Origin: Nostoc parmelioides FACHB-3921
GTDB lineage: Bacteria; Cyanobacteriota; Cyanobacteriia; Cyanobacteriales; Nostocaceae
Reading direction: 5' to 3'
DNA length: 64,000 bases
NCBI RefSeq assembly: GCF_014696625.1
Contig: NZ_JACJQL010000028.1
Location: forward strand, 25,564-89,563
This document shows, piece after piece, positions 1 through 8,495 of the stretch. Below the pieces are notes generated by a model. That model worked only from the letters and a program-made list of their open reading frames with translations, was not told where the DNA came from and searched no databases. A program made the translations under genes and the position numbers. How positions within the stretch are numbered: the first letter of the stretch is position 1; each line of letters opens with the position of its first letter.

Positions 1-2
1 AC

Positions 3-86
3 TGCTATCATGACGCTTCTAGTGGTTCTGCAAAAGTTGTCAACAAAGAAATTTTACAATTTCTCAAGGAGACAGATTTTTTATAA
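3..86 (+). CDS. C-terminal end of an unidentified protein (5' partial)
   Basis: Frame 3 is open from the window edge to a TAA at 84-86 and gives a 27-residue hydrophilic tail ending KEILQFLKETDFL. The composition reads like a real C-terminus, whereas frame 2 stops at once and frame 1 is less protein-like. The gene lies mostly outside the window, so no function can be given. The assignment rests only on frame quality. Confidence 0.4.
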   Translation, partial: CYHDASSGSAKVVNKEILQFLKETDFL

Positions 87-142
87 CCATGTTTATTTAA
101 TTAAAAAACATAAATTATTCCAACTAGACGCTTAGTAGTTAG

Positions 143-239
143 TAGGGTGCGTCAGTATGAATGATTTCTTGGTACAGCTAGGTTTTCTCGCACTGACGCA
201 CCCTACAGTTTCAATATTTTTTATCTGGAAGTCCCTAGC
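143..239 (+). repeat. Dispersed element F1, copy A
   Basis: It begins TAGGGTGCGTCAG (143-155), and its reverse complement CTGACGCACCCTA follows at 193-205. A conserved tail then ends TTTTTTATCTGGAAGTCCCTAG. Copies occur at 8152-8248 (inverted) and 9318-9413. The 13-bp inverted repeats and shared tail mark a small non-autonomous, MITE-like element; no coding capacity is claimed. Confidence 0.8.
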
Positions 240-279
240 CTCAACCAGTGCTGTATTTCTTCCCGCCTTCCTCATCCCA

Positions 280-1800
280 TCACAACCCCAAATCGACGGC
301 GATACGATGGGCGCAGGCGAAGCCGGAAAAGGCGACTGCATTTAAACCCTGTCCGGGAAATGTACTGTCTCCTACACAATAAAGTCCCTTGATAGCGGTG
401 CGATTAAAGGGCATGGACAATAACCCCCGCAGTTTACGCCTGGGGATGGGGCCATAAGTGCCGTCTTCTCTTCCCAGAAAACGGCGATGGGTGCGGGGTG
501 TGCCTACTTCTAAATAATCTAACCCTGTATCTAAGCCAGGAAATATCTTTTCCAGTCGGTCGATAATTCGCCAGGCTGTCTCTTCTTTCTTCGCTTCGTA
601 GTCACTCACAGACAACCCCTGCCAATCATTCATCCAATGAGGCGTAAAGGCATGAATTATATGGTATCCTTCTGGGGCTAATTTTGGATCAAGCAAGGTG
701 GGTATGGAGACAAACAGTGTGCCTTCTGGTTGAGTCATGTTTTGCCAATCTTCCAAAATAATGTGATGGCATTCTGTCCCTTGAGGTAAGACTGACTCTT
801 TCACCCCCATGTGTAAACTCAAAAAACTGGGCGATTTTTTATAGTTCTGTTGCCATTTTTTCTCATTAGATGGTATTTTATCTACAGGTAGTAATTTTTC
901 AAATGTGTCCCACCGTGTAGCATTAGAAACTATCCGTTTGCCTCGATAAATTTCACCATTAGTTAGTTGTACACCGACAGCACAGTATTTTTCAGTAATG
1001 ATTTTTGCTACTTTGGCTTGATATCGAATCTGACCACCGACTTTTTCTAAGCCCTCTGCAAGCTTTTGGGCAATTTGACCTACTCCACCTTTGGGGTAGT
1101 TAACACCGCCATAATGCCTGTCAGAAAAGACCATACCTGCGTTAATCATCGGTGTCATCGCTGCTGGCACTACAGACCAGCAGTAACATTCTATATCGAT
1201 AAATTTCAATAATTCTGGGTCTCTGATGTAGCGACGGGCGATATCCCCGACATTTTGCGGTAGATACTTAAGTAAACCTAGACACGCTAAAGGATGCTGT
1301 AAAAACGATCGCAGCAAATACCGAGGTTCTTCTAATGACAACAACTCCATGCGGTTGAGACACTTAAATACTTGCCAACATTCGTCATAAAAGCGACGAA
1401 TCCCCTCTTTTTCATGAGGAAAGTGAGCAGCAAGATTTTGCAAAAAATTATCATAAACCCGGTCAACTTTCAGGTTTAAGTTGTTGGGTAAGTGGTAGTG
1501 GATTTGTACGGGATCAGCGATCGCCTCTACACTAGTATTTACAGCTTGTAAGGCGCGGGTGAGTAAGTTCGTAGTCCCTCTGTTCCCTAACCCGAAAATC
1601 ATAGAAGCCCCAACGTCAAATCGATAGCCTTGACGCTCAAAGTAGCCAGCACTCCCACCAGGAATGATATAGCTTTCTAGTACCAGAACTTTCGCTCCCT
1701 TGGCTGCGAGTTGGGTTGCTGTCACTAGTCCGCCAATGCCAGACCCAATCACGATGACATCAAACAAAGAATTTTGGGAAGTAGTTGAGGTTACGGACAT
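280..1800 (-). CDS. crtH: Carotenoid cis-trans isomerase (CrtISO/CrtH type)
   Basis: This 506-aa flavoprotein of the phytoene desaturase/CrtISO family should convert poly-cis-lycopene to all-trans-lycopene at the membrane. The N-terminus has the dinucleotide-binding motif VIVIGSGIGGLV (about residues 15-26) followed by the family signature around PGGSAGYFERQGYRFDVGAS. The C-terminus has the second FAD-contact motif GLYCVGDSTFPGQGLNAVAF. The length is normal for cyanobacterial CrtISO. The start is the ATG at 1798-1800. It is transcribed alone, away from upp. Bacterial CrtI-type desaturases are the main alternative; overall similarity to CrtISO (PGGSAGY, GVGQIAQKLAEG) favours the isomerase. Confidence 0.85.
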   Translation of the reverse strand: MSVTSTTSQNSLFDVIVIGSGIGGLVTATQLAAKGAKVLVLESYIIPGGSAGYFERQGYRFDVGASMIFGLGNRGTTNLLTRALQAVNTSVEAIADPVQIHYHLPNNLNLKVDRVYDNFLQNLAAHFPHEKEGIRRFYDECWQVFKCLNRMELLSLEEPRYLLRSFLQHPLACLGLLKYLPQNVGDIARRYIRDPELLKFIDIECYCWSVVPAAMTPMINAGMVFSDRHYGGVNYPKGGVGQIAQKLAEGLEKVGGQIRYQAKVAKIITEKYCAVGVQLTNGEIYRGKRIVSNATRWDTFEKLLPVDKIPSNEKKWQQNYKKSPSFLSLHMGVKESVLPQGTECHHIILEDWQNMTQPEGTLFVSIPTLLDPKLAPEGYHIIHAFTPHWMNDWQGLSVSDYEAKKEETAWRIIDRLEKIFPGLDTGLDYLEVGTPRTHRRFLGREDGTYGPIPRRKLRGLLSMPFNRTAIKGLYCVGDSTFPGQGLNAVAFSGFACAHRIAVDLGL

Positions 1801-2301
1801 AAAAGCTGCACTTACATGGAATTAACCAGCCAAACCGTATTTCATAATACATCTATATCTGGTAAAGCTTACGCAGTTTCCTCAAATTTATCGTAAATAA
1901 AAACTCGACCCACAAGGGGATAGAGTTTTGTCAGTTGTCAGTGGCAAAGATATGTAAAAACTTAATTTTGAATTTTGTAGCTTGCTTCCCGTAGGGTATT
2001 TTGAATTGTTAAGTGTTTACCCATACAAAAAAGAGGGATGAGCCTGCTACCGCCGACTAATCCCGTCTGCCGATCCTTAAAGAGAGGAGAACACTGACAA
2101 ATAATATAACTCGGATTGAGAATACCTGTCAACTATTAATGAAAATCTTTTGCATTAAATTCCGATATCTCAGATTTAGCTCACAAATGCCCACCTACTA
2201 AGCCAAATTAATTACGAATTACGAATTACGAATTACAAATTACGAGACAGAGTATGATGATGTTTCAGTTCTCACAGAATTAAAATTGGCAATTTCCGGC
2301 T
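1801..2301. other. Intergenic region crtH-upp
   Basis: This 501-bp region between divergent genes has no credible ORF. It holds fragments of dispersed repeats (around 1970-2010, ending with GTAGGGTATTTTGAATTG), a G/C-richer patch at about 2035-2095 that could fold, and the heptamer array at 2210-2244 just before upp. Promoters for both flanking genes should lie here, but none can be placed with confidence. Confidence 0.5.
2210..2244. repeat. Heptamer tandem repeat (AATTACG)5
   Basis: Five consecutive 7-bp units of AATTACG are present; the fourth reads AATTACA. Short tandemly repeated heptamers are a known feature of heterocystous cyanobacterial genomes. The array ends about 58 bp before the upp start. 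Confidence 0.9.
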
Positions 2302-2952
2302 ATGACGGTACAACTGCGTGTTTACGTTCCTCCCCATCCTCTAATTAAGCACTGGCTGGCAGTTGCCCGTGATGCTGCCACACCTTCAGTCTTATTTCGT
2401 AGTGCTATCACCGAATTGGGTAGATGGCTAACTTATGAAGCAGCGCGGGAATGGTTGCCTACAGACGAGACGACTGTACAAACTCCCTTAGAGATATGCC
2501 CAGCAACTGTCATCAATCCCCAAGTGCCTGTGGCAGTGGTACCGATTTTACGAGCAGGATTAGGCTTATTAGAGGGGGCGCAAACTGTCTTACCTTTGGC
2601 TTCAATTTATCACTTGGGTTTGGTGCGTAATGAGGAGACATTGGAAGCTTCATGTTACCTCAACAAATTGCCAGAAAAATTTGACCCCCAAACTAGAGTG
2701 TTAATTACCGATCCGATGTTAGCGACAGGTGGGTCTATCATGAAGGCAATGTCAGAACTAACAGAACGTGGCGTTGATCCGTCTTTAGTGAGAATTGTCT
2801 CTGTAGTGGCAGCACCACCAGCTTTACAAAAATTGAATGCGGCTTATTCTGGTTTGATAGTTTACACTGCAACAATTGATGAAACGGTTAATGATAAAGG
2901 GTTTATTGTCCCAGGATTAGGCGACGCAGGCGATCGCATTTTTGGGACATGA
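2302..2952 (+). CDS. upp: Uracil phosphoribosyltransferase
   Basis: This 216-aa type I phosphoribosyltransferase makes UMP from uracil and PRPP (pyrimidine salvage, cytosol). The PRPP loop is seen as VLITDPMLATGGSI (about residues 134-147). The C-terminal uracil-binding region reads GFIVPGLGDAGDRIFGT, as in Upp proteins, and the N-terminus (MTVQLRVYVPPHPLIKHWL) also matches the family. The start is ATG 2302, with only a weak GGC-rich ribosome site ahead. The length is close to the usual 208-216 aa. Confidence 0.93.
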   Translation: MTVQLRVYVPPHPLIKHWLAVARDAATPSVLFRSAITELGRWLTYEAAREWLPTDETTVQTPLEICPATVINPQVPVAVVPILRAGLGLLEGAQTVLPLASIYHLGLVRNEETLEASCYLNKLPEKFDPQTRVLITDPMLATGGSIMKAMSELTERGVDPSLVRIVSVVAAPPALQKLNAAYSGLIVYTATIDETVNDKGFIVPGLGDAGDRIFGT

Positions 2953-3016
2953 GCTAGTATGCAGCTAGGGAAGGAAAATAGCTTAACTAATGTAAAAGTT
3001 GCTTCAAGGCGGTATT

Positions 3017-3367
3017 ATGAGTCAGCGTGATGGTTTTGCTAGCGGTTTTTTCGCAGGGGCAGTATTCGGCGGCGTAGTCGGCGGTATTCTGGGTGCTGTG
3101 ATTGCTTCTCGACAAAGTGAAGAATTAATCGAAGACGGGAAAGAGTTAATTAATGGCTCAGGAGAAAGCAGGAAAGTACCAAGCAAACGTCGTCAAATGA
3201 TATCCCCAGATGGCGATAACCTAGAAATGGAATCAGCAAGGCGATCGCTAGAAGATAAAATTGCCCAGCTAAATGCCACAATTGACGAAGTCAGAAAGCA
3301 TCTAGGAAACGTTAATGGTAGTCCCGCACAGTCTACAGGCGATCGCTCCCTTAACAAAGATTCTTAA
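3017..3367 (+). CDS. YtxH-domain membrane protein
   Basis: The 116-aa protein has a short N-terminal Gly/Ala-rich hydrophobic segment (GFASGFFAGAVFGGVVGGILGAVIA) and then a charged helical tail with likely coiled coil (LEDKIAQLNATIDEVRKHLG). This is the arrangement of YtxH-like proteins. ATG 3017 is chosen over an upstream TTG because AAGGCGG sits about 6 nt before it and the protein then begins MSQRDGF. It probably anchors in the cytoplasmic or thylakoid membrane; the role is unknown. It lies 64 bp after upp and may be co-transcribed with it. Confidence 0.75.
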   Translation: MSQRDGFASGFFAGAVFGGVVGGILGAVIASRQSEELIEDGKELINGSGESRKVPSKRRQMISPDGDNLEMESARRSLEDKIAQLNATIDEVRKHLGNVNGSPAQSTGDRSLNKDS

Positions 3368-3557
3368 ATAATTCTTGTTGGGAGTAGGCAGGGGCAGTAC
3401 TCCTTGTTTCCCTTCCTCTTCCCAATCCCCAATCCCTAATCCCCATTTCTAAGATAATGGCGGTTAATGCGGCAACCATCCACATACGTCATAGCTTAGA
3501 GTAAATTAAAATCAATAATAAGACCGCTTTAACACCTAGTAGGAAACTAAACCATCC

Positions 3558-3836
3558 ATGAATTTACTGATTACTACGTTAGTTACATTCGTTACTATTT
3601 ACAGCTATTTGCTCATTATCCGGGTTCTTTTAACCTGGTTTCCTCAGATTGATTGGTACAACCAACCATTTGCGGCTTTAAGCCAAATAACCGACCCCTA
3701 TCTAAATCTGTTCCGTTCCATTATTCCCCCCTTGGGTGGTATGGATTTTTCTCCTATCCTCGCCTTTTTAGTGTTGAATTTAACTGGCGACTTACTCAGA
3801 ACTTTAACTAGATTGCCATTTGTACAGGGATTTTAA
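3558..3836 (+). CDS. YggT/Ycf19 family membrane protein
   Basis: The 92-aa protein has two hydrophobic helices. The first is near residues 3-27 and is followed by the family sequence RVLLTWFPQIDWYNQPF. The second is near 65-80, after DPYLNLFRSIIPPLGGMDFSP. This matches YggT/Ycf19 (CCB3-like) proteins, which in chloroplasts and cyanobacteria have been linked to cytochrome b6 haem attachment or thylakoid organisation. The start is ATG 3558. The 190-bp gap upstream carries AATCCCC-type heptamer repeats, so it probably has its own promoter. Confidence 0.85.
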   Translation: MNLLITTLVTFVTIYSYLLIIRVLLTWFPQIDWYNQPFAALSQITDPYLNLFRSIIPPLGGMDFSPILAFLVLNLTGDLLRTLTRLPFVQGF

Positions 3837-3903
3837 TCAACCTGAACCATAAACTTGTAGAGACGTAAGGTAAACAAGTCTCTACAAGTCTCTTCATTTC
3901 CAG

Positions 3904-4377
3904 CTACTTGCGGACTTGGGCGCTAAAACCAGACGCTTTAAACTGCTTCAGCTTCAGAGGTAAAGGCTGATTTGCTGGTACAGTAATTCTCAATTCAAAA
4001 TCACTGATTCCTGGTGGAACTTCAGCAATAGAACCCAGACGGGTGCGGTTTTGTAATATCGGGTCGTTGTTAGCATCATAAATGCGCCCGTAGATATCCG
4101 CATCGTATACCGTCTTATAAGTGCCATTTTCCGCTTTGCCGGTGACAATAAAGCAATTAGCGGATGTACTGCTGTTAGTAGCTACAGTCCCCTGTGCTAG
4201 TTCTGCTGGACACTCCTGATAAGACAAATCAGATAGTTTAATTTGAGTCAACGCCATAGCAGATGGAGTCCATACCCAGGAAATCAAAACCACCAGACAG
4301 GAAATAACGATGGTCGTGATGAGTTTAGCTAAAGGCTGAAAATTGAATATTAGTGCCGTACTGTTTTTCTTTTTCAT
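3904..4377 (-). CDS. Secreted conserved cyanobacterial protein
   Basis: A 157-aa protein starting at ATG 4377 (MKKKNSTALIF) in preference to a start 30 bp upstream. It has an N-terminal basic region, a hydrophobic stretch (ITTIVISCLVVLISWVW) and a probable cleavage site near PSAMALT, so it is predicted to be exported. The mature part (about 110 aa) is rich in beta structure, has two cysteines (QECPAEL, ANCFIVTG) that could form a disulfide, and ends with a FxLYD-like stretch (PPGISDFELRITVPANQPLP). I do not recognise a named family; the function is unknown. Confidence 0.65.
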   Translation of the reverse strand: MKKKNSTALIFNFQPLAKLITTIVISCLVVLISWVWTPSAMALTQIKLSDLSYQECPAELAQGTVATNSSTSANCFIVTGKAENGTYKTVYDADIYGRIYDANNDPILQNRTRLGSIAEVPPGISDFELRITVPANQPLPLKLKQFKASGFSAQVRK

Positions 4378-4514
4378 ATCTGTATAAGGTAGCAAGGAAA
4401 CATACATAAACTTTATAACGGGGACTGATGACTGGTGTATGTTGACTGATGACTCATCACTTTTATTTACTTTTGTAATAATTATTAGATTAGGCCCTTG
4501 ATCGCAATTCAGTT

Positions 4515-5108
4515 ATGACTCCAGATGAGATTGCCACAGTCTTGCAAACAGCTTTTCATCGTTGTGATGCAGCTAGCTGTCCTCTCAGTGCTAGGCAGAA
4601 GGAGATTTTATTGCAAGTTTTGGAGGAAATTCAAAGGCAATCTTTATCTGGTGGGTCAGATACTCCTAATCCTTTGGATGAACTCACCCCAGAAGAATTA
4701 GAAACATTTTTAGCGTTTGTTAAGACGGAAGAAGAACAAGACCGCACTTGGAAGGTGCAGTTACTCAACGACTGGCTGCATAATCAAGACTCAGGAAATG
4801 TGCAGTTTGTGAGGGAACGATATGGGTTGCAGTGGTTAAACCGTGTTGAGTCATATCATTTTGACAAGTATGCTTATTTTGAGGAAGCACTAAAACTCAG
4901 AATAGGCGATCGCATCGAAGTTTCCAATGCCCTCTGGGAATGGGTGCAAGAAGATGGGCCTTGCAAACGAGAATGGTTTAGTGCGATCGTGATTCAAATA
5001 GACGATGCTTCCACTAATTGCGTCGTGCGCTTCTACAACGGCGCTGAGTATGAAATTGCGGGTGTATATGAGTGGAATCGTTACAACTGGCGCTGGCCGA
5101 AGAGGTAG
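4515..5108 (+). CDS. Conserved hypothetical protein
   Basis: The 197-aa acidic, soluble protein has no signal or membrane segment. The first 90 residues are helical and Glu-rich (ELTPEELETFLAFVKTEEEQ). The C-terminal 60 residues look like a small beta domain rich in Trp and Tyr (ALWEWVQEDGPCKREWF, FYNGAEYEIAGVYEWNRYNW), perhaps SH3-like. The coding frame is supported by two HIP1-type sites, sensible codon use and the following gene's spacing. No function can be assigned. Confidence 0.7.
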   Translation: MTPDEIATVLQTAFHRCDAASCPLSARQKEILLQVLEEIQRQSLSGGSDTPNPLDELTPEELETFLAFVKTEEEQDRTWKVQLLNDWLHNQDSGNVQFVRERYGLQWLNRVESYHFDKYAYFEEALKLRIGDRIEVSNALWEWVQEDGPCKREWFSAIVIQIDDASTNCVVRFYNGAEYEIAGVYEWNRYNWRWPKR

Positions 5109-5178
5109 AAGGAGATAATGCAGGGAAAATAGGAAAGAAGAAGCACAAATCAACCTTACACTCGATGCAGGTTGATTG

Positions 5179-6174
5179 ATGAGCGTTGCCCATATGTCGT
5201 CCCCTATCGAAATTATTTTAATATTAGCTACAACTTTTTATCAGGCGATCGCTATTTTAATAGAAAATCGACAGTCGCCACCAGGAAAACTGATTGATGT
5301 GGGTGGATATCGCTTGCACCTCTACACGGCGGGACATTCTAGACCCACTGTGGTTTTAGAACACAGTTTAGGTGGAATTGAAGGTTATTTACTTGTGGAA
5401 GAAATAGCCAAACTGACACGAGTTTGCATATATGATCGGGCTGGATATGGTTGGAGTGATCATAGTCCTCATCCACGGACAAGTAGGCAAATTGTCGCAG
5501 AGTTAGACTTTCTCCTCACACTAGCAGGAATTGAGCCACCATATATTTTGGTGGGCAATTCTTTTGGTAGTTATAACGTGCGCTTGTATGCTCACTATTT
5601 CCCAGATAAAGTAGTAGGAATAGTACTTACTGATGGACTTCATGAAACGGAAATGTTGAAAATGTCCATCTATTTACAGGCTTTAAAACTATTTTTTGTT
5701 TCTGGCTTTGTTATGTCCATTTTAGGCTCAATCTTGGGAATTATCAGATTACTCAAAGTGATTGGTACATTTGAGATTATCAAGCGAGAATTAATTAAAT
5801 TTTCTCCAGCAGTACTCAACCCAATTAAGCTTTCTTTTTGCCGTCCCAAACACTGGATTACCATGATTAGGGAACTCTTAAATCTGGATAAAAGCAGCCG
5901 CCAACTTCAGTTAACTAGGAAATTTAGGGGATTACCCATAGTTAGCATCAAAGCGAATACTTTTTTCCATCCTTCCCTTTGGACTATCCTGTTACCTCTG
6001 AAAGCAGCTAATAACTTACGCGAGCAAATGCACAAACAAATAGTCAATTTATCTACAGATTGTGTACAAATTAATGCTGAAAAAAGCGGACATTTTGTTT
6101 GGATTGATCAACCAGAATTAATCATCAATGCTATTCAGATTATTTTAAACAAAGTTGATGGTAGAGATAATTAG
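5179..6174 (+). CDS. Alpha/beta hydrolase
   Basis: The 331-aa single-domain protein has an N-terminal hydrophobic segment (IEIILILATTFYQAIAIL), so it is probably membrane-attached. The hydrolase core starts near residue 40 (GGYRLHLYTAG). The nucleophile elbow is VGNSFGSYN, and an Asp region and late His (EKSGHFVWIDQPE) complete a likely Ser-Asp-His triad. The substrate is unknown. ATG 5179 is preferred to the overlapping TTG three bases upstream. The gene is 70 bp after the previous one, so they may be co-transcribed. Confidence 0.8.
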   Translation: MSVAHMSSPIEIILILATTFYQAIAILIENRQSPPGKLIDVGGYRLHLYTAGHSRPTVVLEHSLGGIEGYLLVEEIAKLTRVCIYDRAGYGWSDHSPHPRTSRQIVAELDFLLTLAGIEPPYILVGNSFGSYNVRLYAHYFPDKVVGIVLTDGLHETEMLKMSIYLQALKLFFVSGFVMSILGSILGIIRLLKVIGTFEIIKRELIKFSPAVLNPIKLSFCRPKHWITMIRELLNLDKSSRQLQLTRKFRGLPIVSIKANTFFHPSLWTILLPLKAANNLREQMHKQIVNLSTDCVQINAEKSGHFVWIDQPELIINAIQIILNKVDGRDN

Positions 6175-6183
6175 TTGGTGATT

Positions 6184-7053
6184 TCATTTTAAACCTAAAT
6201 GTTTAATTAAAGCTTGACGCATGACATCTACAGGGATAGCTTCCTGCTGCAACCAAATTTTTAAAGCTGCTACACCTTGCTGAACTAACATTTCTAAGCC
6301 ATCAATGATAATTGCGCCTTGTTGTTGCGCTTTTTGGAGAAATTGCGTTGGTTTGGGAATATATATCAAATCATAGGCGATCGCACCACTTTGTAAATTC
6401 ACCAGTTCCTCTGCACTCAAAGGCGACTCATCAACCTGCGGATACATTCCTATGGGAGTTGTATTCACCAGTAGGTTAGCTTGAGGGATAAGCTTTGCTA
6501 GATAATCCCAGGTATGCACTTGTAAATTCTCAGCAATGGGGGAATTTTCCCAACTGTGGCGAAATTCTTCTAAGCGTTGCACATTGCGCCCCACTACATG
6601 AATTTCCGCAAAACCCAGTTGATAACAACCTGCGACAACAGCCCTAGCTGCGCCACCATTACCTAAAATTACGGCGATTTGCTGACTCCAATCTCGTTTA
6701 TAAGTTGTCTGCAAAGGGGCAATAAACCCTTCTATATCGGTGTTTGTCCCCACCCATTGATTATTTTGAAGGGTGACGGTATTTACCGCGCCTATAGCTT
6801 GAGCAACGGGGCTAATTTCTGCAAGCAGGGGGATGATAGCTTGTTTATGGGGAATGGTCACACTAAAACCAACAACACCAATAGTAGCCAAAAGAGCGAT
6901 CGCTGCTTCTAAATTATCTGGTGCTATGGGAAAAGGCAGATATACATAATCTAATCCCAATTGAGCGATCGCTGCATTGTGCATCACCGGTGACAGCGAA
7001 TGTTCCACCGGATGTCCAATTACCCCCAATAGTTTAGTTTTGCCTGTAATCAT
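6184..7053 (-). CDS. aroE: Shikimate dehydrogenase
   Basis: The 289-aa protein should reduce 3-dehydroshikimate to shikimate with NADPH in aromatic amino acid synthesis. It shows the substrate-binding start GVIGHPVEHSLSPVMHNAA, the catalytic-lysine segment GFSVTIPHKQAI, NTDIEGF with the conserved Asp, the nucleotide loop GNGGAARAV, and NTTPIGMYP. The C-terminal DGLEMLVQQG segment is also typical. The start ATG at 7051-7053 gives MITGKTKLLGVIG. It converges with the hydrolase at 5179, with only 9 bp between the stops. Confidence 0.95.
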   Translation of the reverse strand: MITGKTKLLGVIGHPVEHSLSPVMHNAAIAQLGLDYVYLPFPIAPDNLEAAIALLATIGVVGFSVTIPHKQAIIPLLAEISPVAQAIGAVNTVTLQNNQWVGTNTDIEGFIAPLQTTYKRDWSQQIAVILGNGGAARAVVAGCYQLGFAEIHVVGRNVQRLEEFRHSWENSPIAENLQVHTWDYLAKLIPQANLLVNTTPIGMYPQVDESPLSAEELVNLQSGAIAYDLIYIPKPTQFLQKAQQQGAIIIDGLEMLVQQGVAALKIWLQQEAIPVDVMRQALIKHLGLK

Positions 7054-7080
7054 TGTTTTTAATCATTAGTCAGTTGTTAG

Positions 7081-7100
7081 AGACGCGATTAATCGCGTCT
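7081..7100. repeat. 20-bp perfect palindrome
   Basis: AGACGCGATTAATCGCGTCT is its own reverse complement. It lies between divergent aroE and the 7184 hydrolase. A decayed relative is at about 16512-16531, before the minus-strand response regulator end. It is a dispersed intergenic repeat type rather than a proven operator. Confidence 0.8.
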
Positions 7101-7183
7101 GTACAGTTGTCTTTTCCCTGCTTTCCCTACTCCCCATTCCTAGCTCTACAATTATTAAAAGCTACTTAACATTTCTTTGTAAT

Positions 7184-8122
7184 ATGCAGACAAATACAGC
7201 CCCTTCTATAACTCCAATTCCTGGGCAATATTGGCAGTGGCGAGGGCATAAGATTTACTACGTTCGTGCGGGGGAAAAACAACCGCAGCGCCCACCATTG
7301 TTATTGGTGCATGGCTTTGGTGCTTCTACAGACCACTGGCGTAAGAATATCACAGGACTGTGTGATGATTTTGAAGTATTTGCGATCGACCTTTTGGGGT
7401 TTGGGCGTTCCGCTAAACCTAAATTACAATATGGTGGCGACTTGTGGCGTGACCAACTCCATGATTTTATCACTGAAGTTATTGGTCAAAAAGCAGTGTT
7501 AGCAGGTAATTCCCTTGGTGGCTATGCTTGCTTGTGTGTTGCTGCTCAACTTCCTGAGAGCGCAGCTGGTGTAGTTTTACTCAATAGTGCTGGGCCATTT
7601 AGTGAAACTCAAGCCACACCAGAACCAGAGGCTTTACAATCACAAATTCAGCCTCCTAAACAATCCTCACCTTTACAAAAAATATTTGGTGATAGTGTTA
7701 AGTGGATTTTTCGACAACCTTTAGCCCAATTTTTATTATTTCAATACGTGCGCCAAGGTTGGGTAATTCGGCAAACTTTAGAAAAGGTATATCTTGATAA
7801 AAGTGCAATTACAAACCAATTAGTTGAAGAAATTGCTCGTCCTGCTTACGACGCTGGTGCGCTGGATGTATTTGTCTCAGTTTTTAGCAGTCCTCAAGGA
7901 GAAAAAGTTGATGTGCTATTAAAGCAATTAACTTGTCCTTTATTAATGTTATGGGGTGAAGCTGATCCTTGGATGAATGCTAGAGAACGTTCTCAAAAGT
8001 TTCGCTTATATTATCCAGAACTTACTGAACATTTTCTTAGGGCTGGTCATTGTCCTCATGATGAAGTACCCAATCAAGTAAACCCACTTTTACAAGAATG
8101 GGTTTTTTCAATTGCTCGATAA
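7184..8122 (+). CDS. Alpha/beta hydrolase (cyanobacterial/plastid type)
   Basis: The 312-aa protein has HGFGAST (oxyanion region, about residue 44), DLLGFGRSAKP (strand/loop after the acid-base region), the nucleophile elbow LAGNSLGGY, and a late acid (WGEADPW) and His (AGHCPHDEVP). These make a complete Ser-Asp-His triad. The order and wording resemble plant/cyanobacterial pheophytinase-like and haloalkane-dehalogenase-like hydrolases, but the substrate cannot be read from sequence. No signal peptide is present. The start ATG 7184 is the first Met of the frame. Confidence 0.82.
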   Translation: MQTNTAPSITPIPGQYWQWRGHKIYYVRAGEKQPQRPPLLLVHGFGASTDHWRKNITGLCDDFEVFAIDLLGFGRSAKPKLQYGGDLWRDQLHDFITEVIGQKAVLAGNSLGGYACLCVAAQLPESAAGVVLLNSAGPFSETQATPEPEALQSQIQPPKQSSPLQKIFGDSVKWIFRQPLAQFLLFQYVRQGWVIRQTLEKVYLDKSAITNQLVEEIARPAYDAGALDVFVSVFSSPQGEKVDVLLKQLTCPLLMLWGEADPWMNARERSQKFRLYYPELTEHFLRAGHCPHDEVPNQVNPLLQEWVFSIAR

Positions 8123-8151
8123 ATAACATTTATGTAGTGGCGTGACAAGCT

Positions 8152-8248
8152 TAGGGACTTCCAGATAAAAAAATATCCAAACTGTAGGGTGCGTCAGCCA
8201 GAGAAAACCTAACTATACCAAGAGGTTATTCATACTGACGCACCCTAC
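8152..8248 (-). repeat. Dispersed element F1, copy B (inverted)
   Basis: The tail (CTTCCAGATAAAAAAATATCC) comes first, followed by TAGGGTGCGTCAG at 8185-8197 and CTGACGCACCCTA at 8235-8247. It is the reverse-complement arrangement of copies A and C, sitting just after the 7184 hydrolase. Confidence 0.8.
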
Positions 8249-8495
8249 TAAGCTGTTTATTTCGGATAATTTATTTTTTGGTGTTCCCTCAATATACAAG
8301 GTTGGGTTAAGCAAAGCGCAACCCAACATTGATCCCGAAAACTCAACATAGATTCCTGGTGTTGGGTTTCCTTACGTCAAACGCCACTCGCCCCAAGTCG
8401 GGAAACCCGTCCACGGCGGTGGCTTCCCAACCTACAATTGTTTGCTCTTTTGTATTGCATCATTTTATTCGTGTCAGTCCACGACATAAGATTTA
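8249..8495. other. Intergenic repeat remnants
   Basis: Together with F1 copy B this fills the 373 bp between the convergent genes. It holds a GTTGGGTT...AACCCAAC inverted arrangement (about 8301-8328) and a second GTTGGGTTTCC copy near 8361. These are fragments of the same GTTGGGT element family that is intact at 46396-46516. No ORF or promoter is supported. Confidence 0.5.

Noticed and set aside
157..345. Short plus-strand frame with a peptide similar to one at 9314-9532
   Set aside because: The similarity (FLV.LGF, IFFIWK) comes from both frames crossing copies of the F1 repeat, not from protein conservation.
2035..2095. Possible structured RNA or riboswitch before upp
   Set aside because: The GC-richer patch could fold, but no known riboswitch or sRNA signature was recognised.
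2210..2244. Possible CRISPR-like repeat array
   Set aside because: The units are 7 bp with no spacers; they are heptamer tandem repeats. The same applies to 12407, 18107 and 61777.
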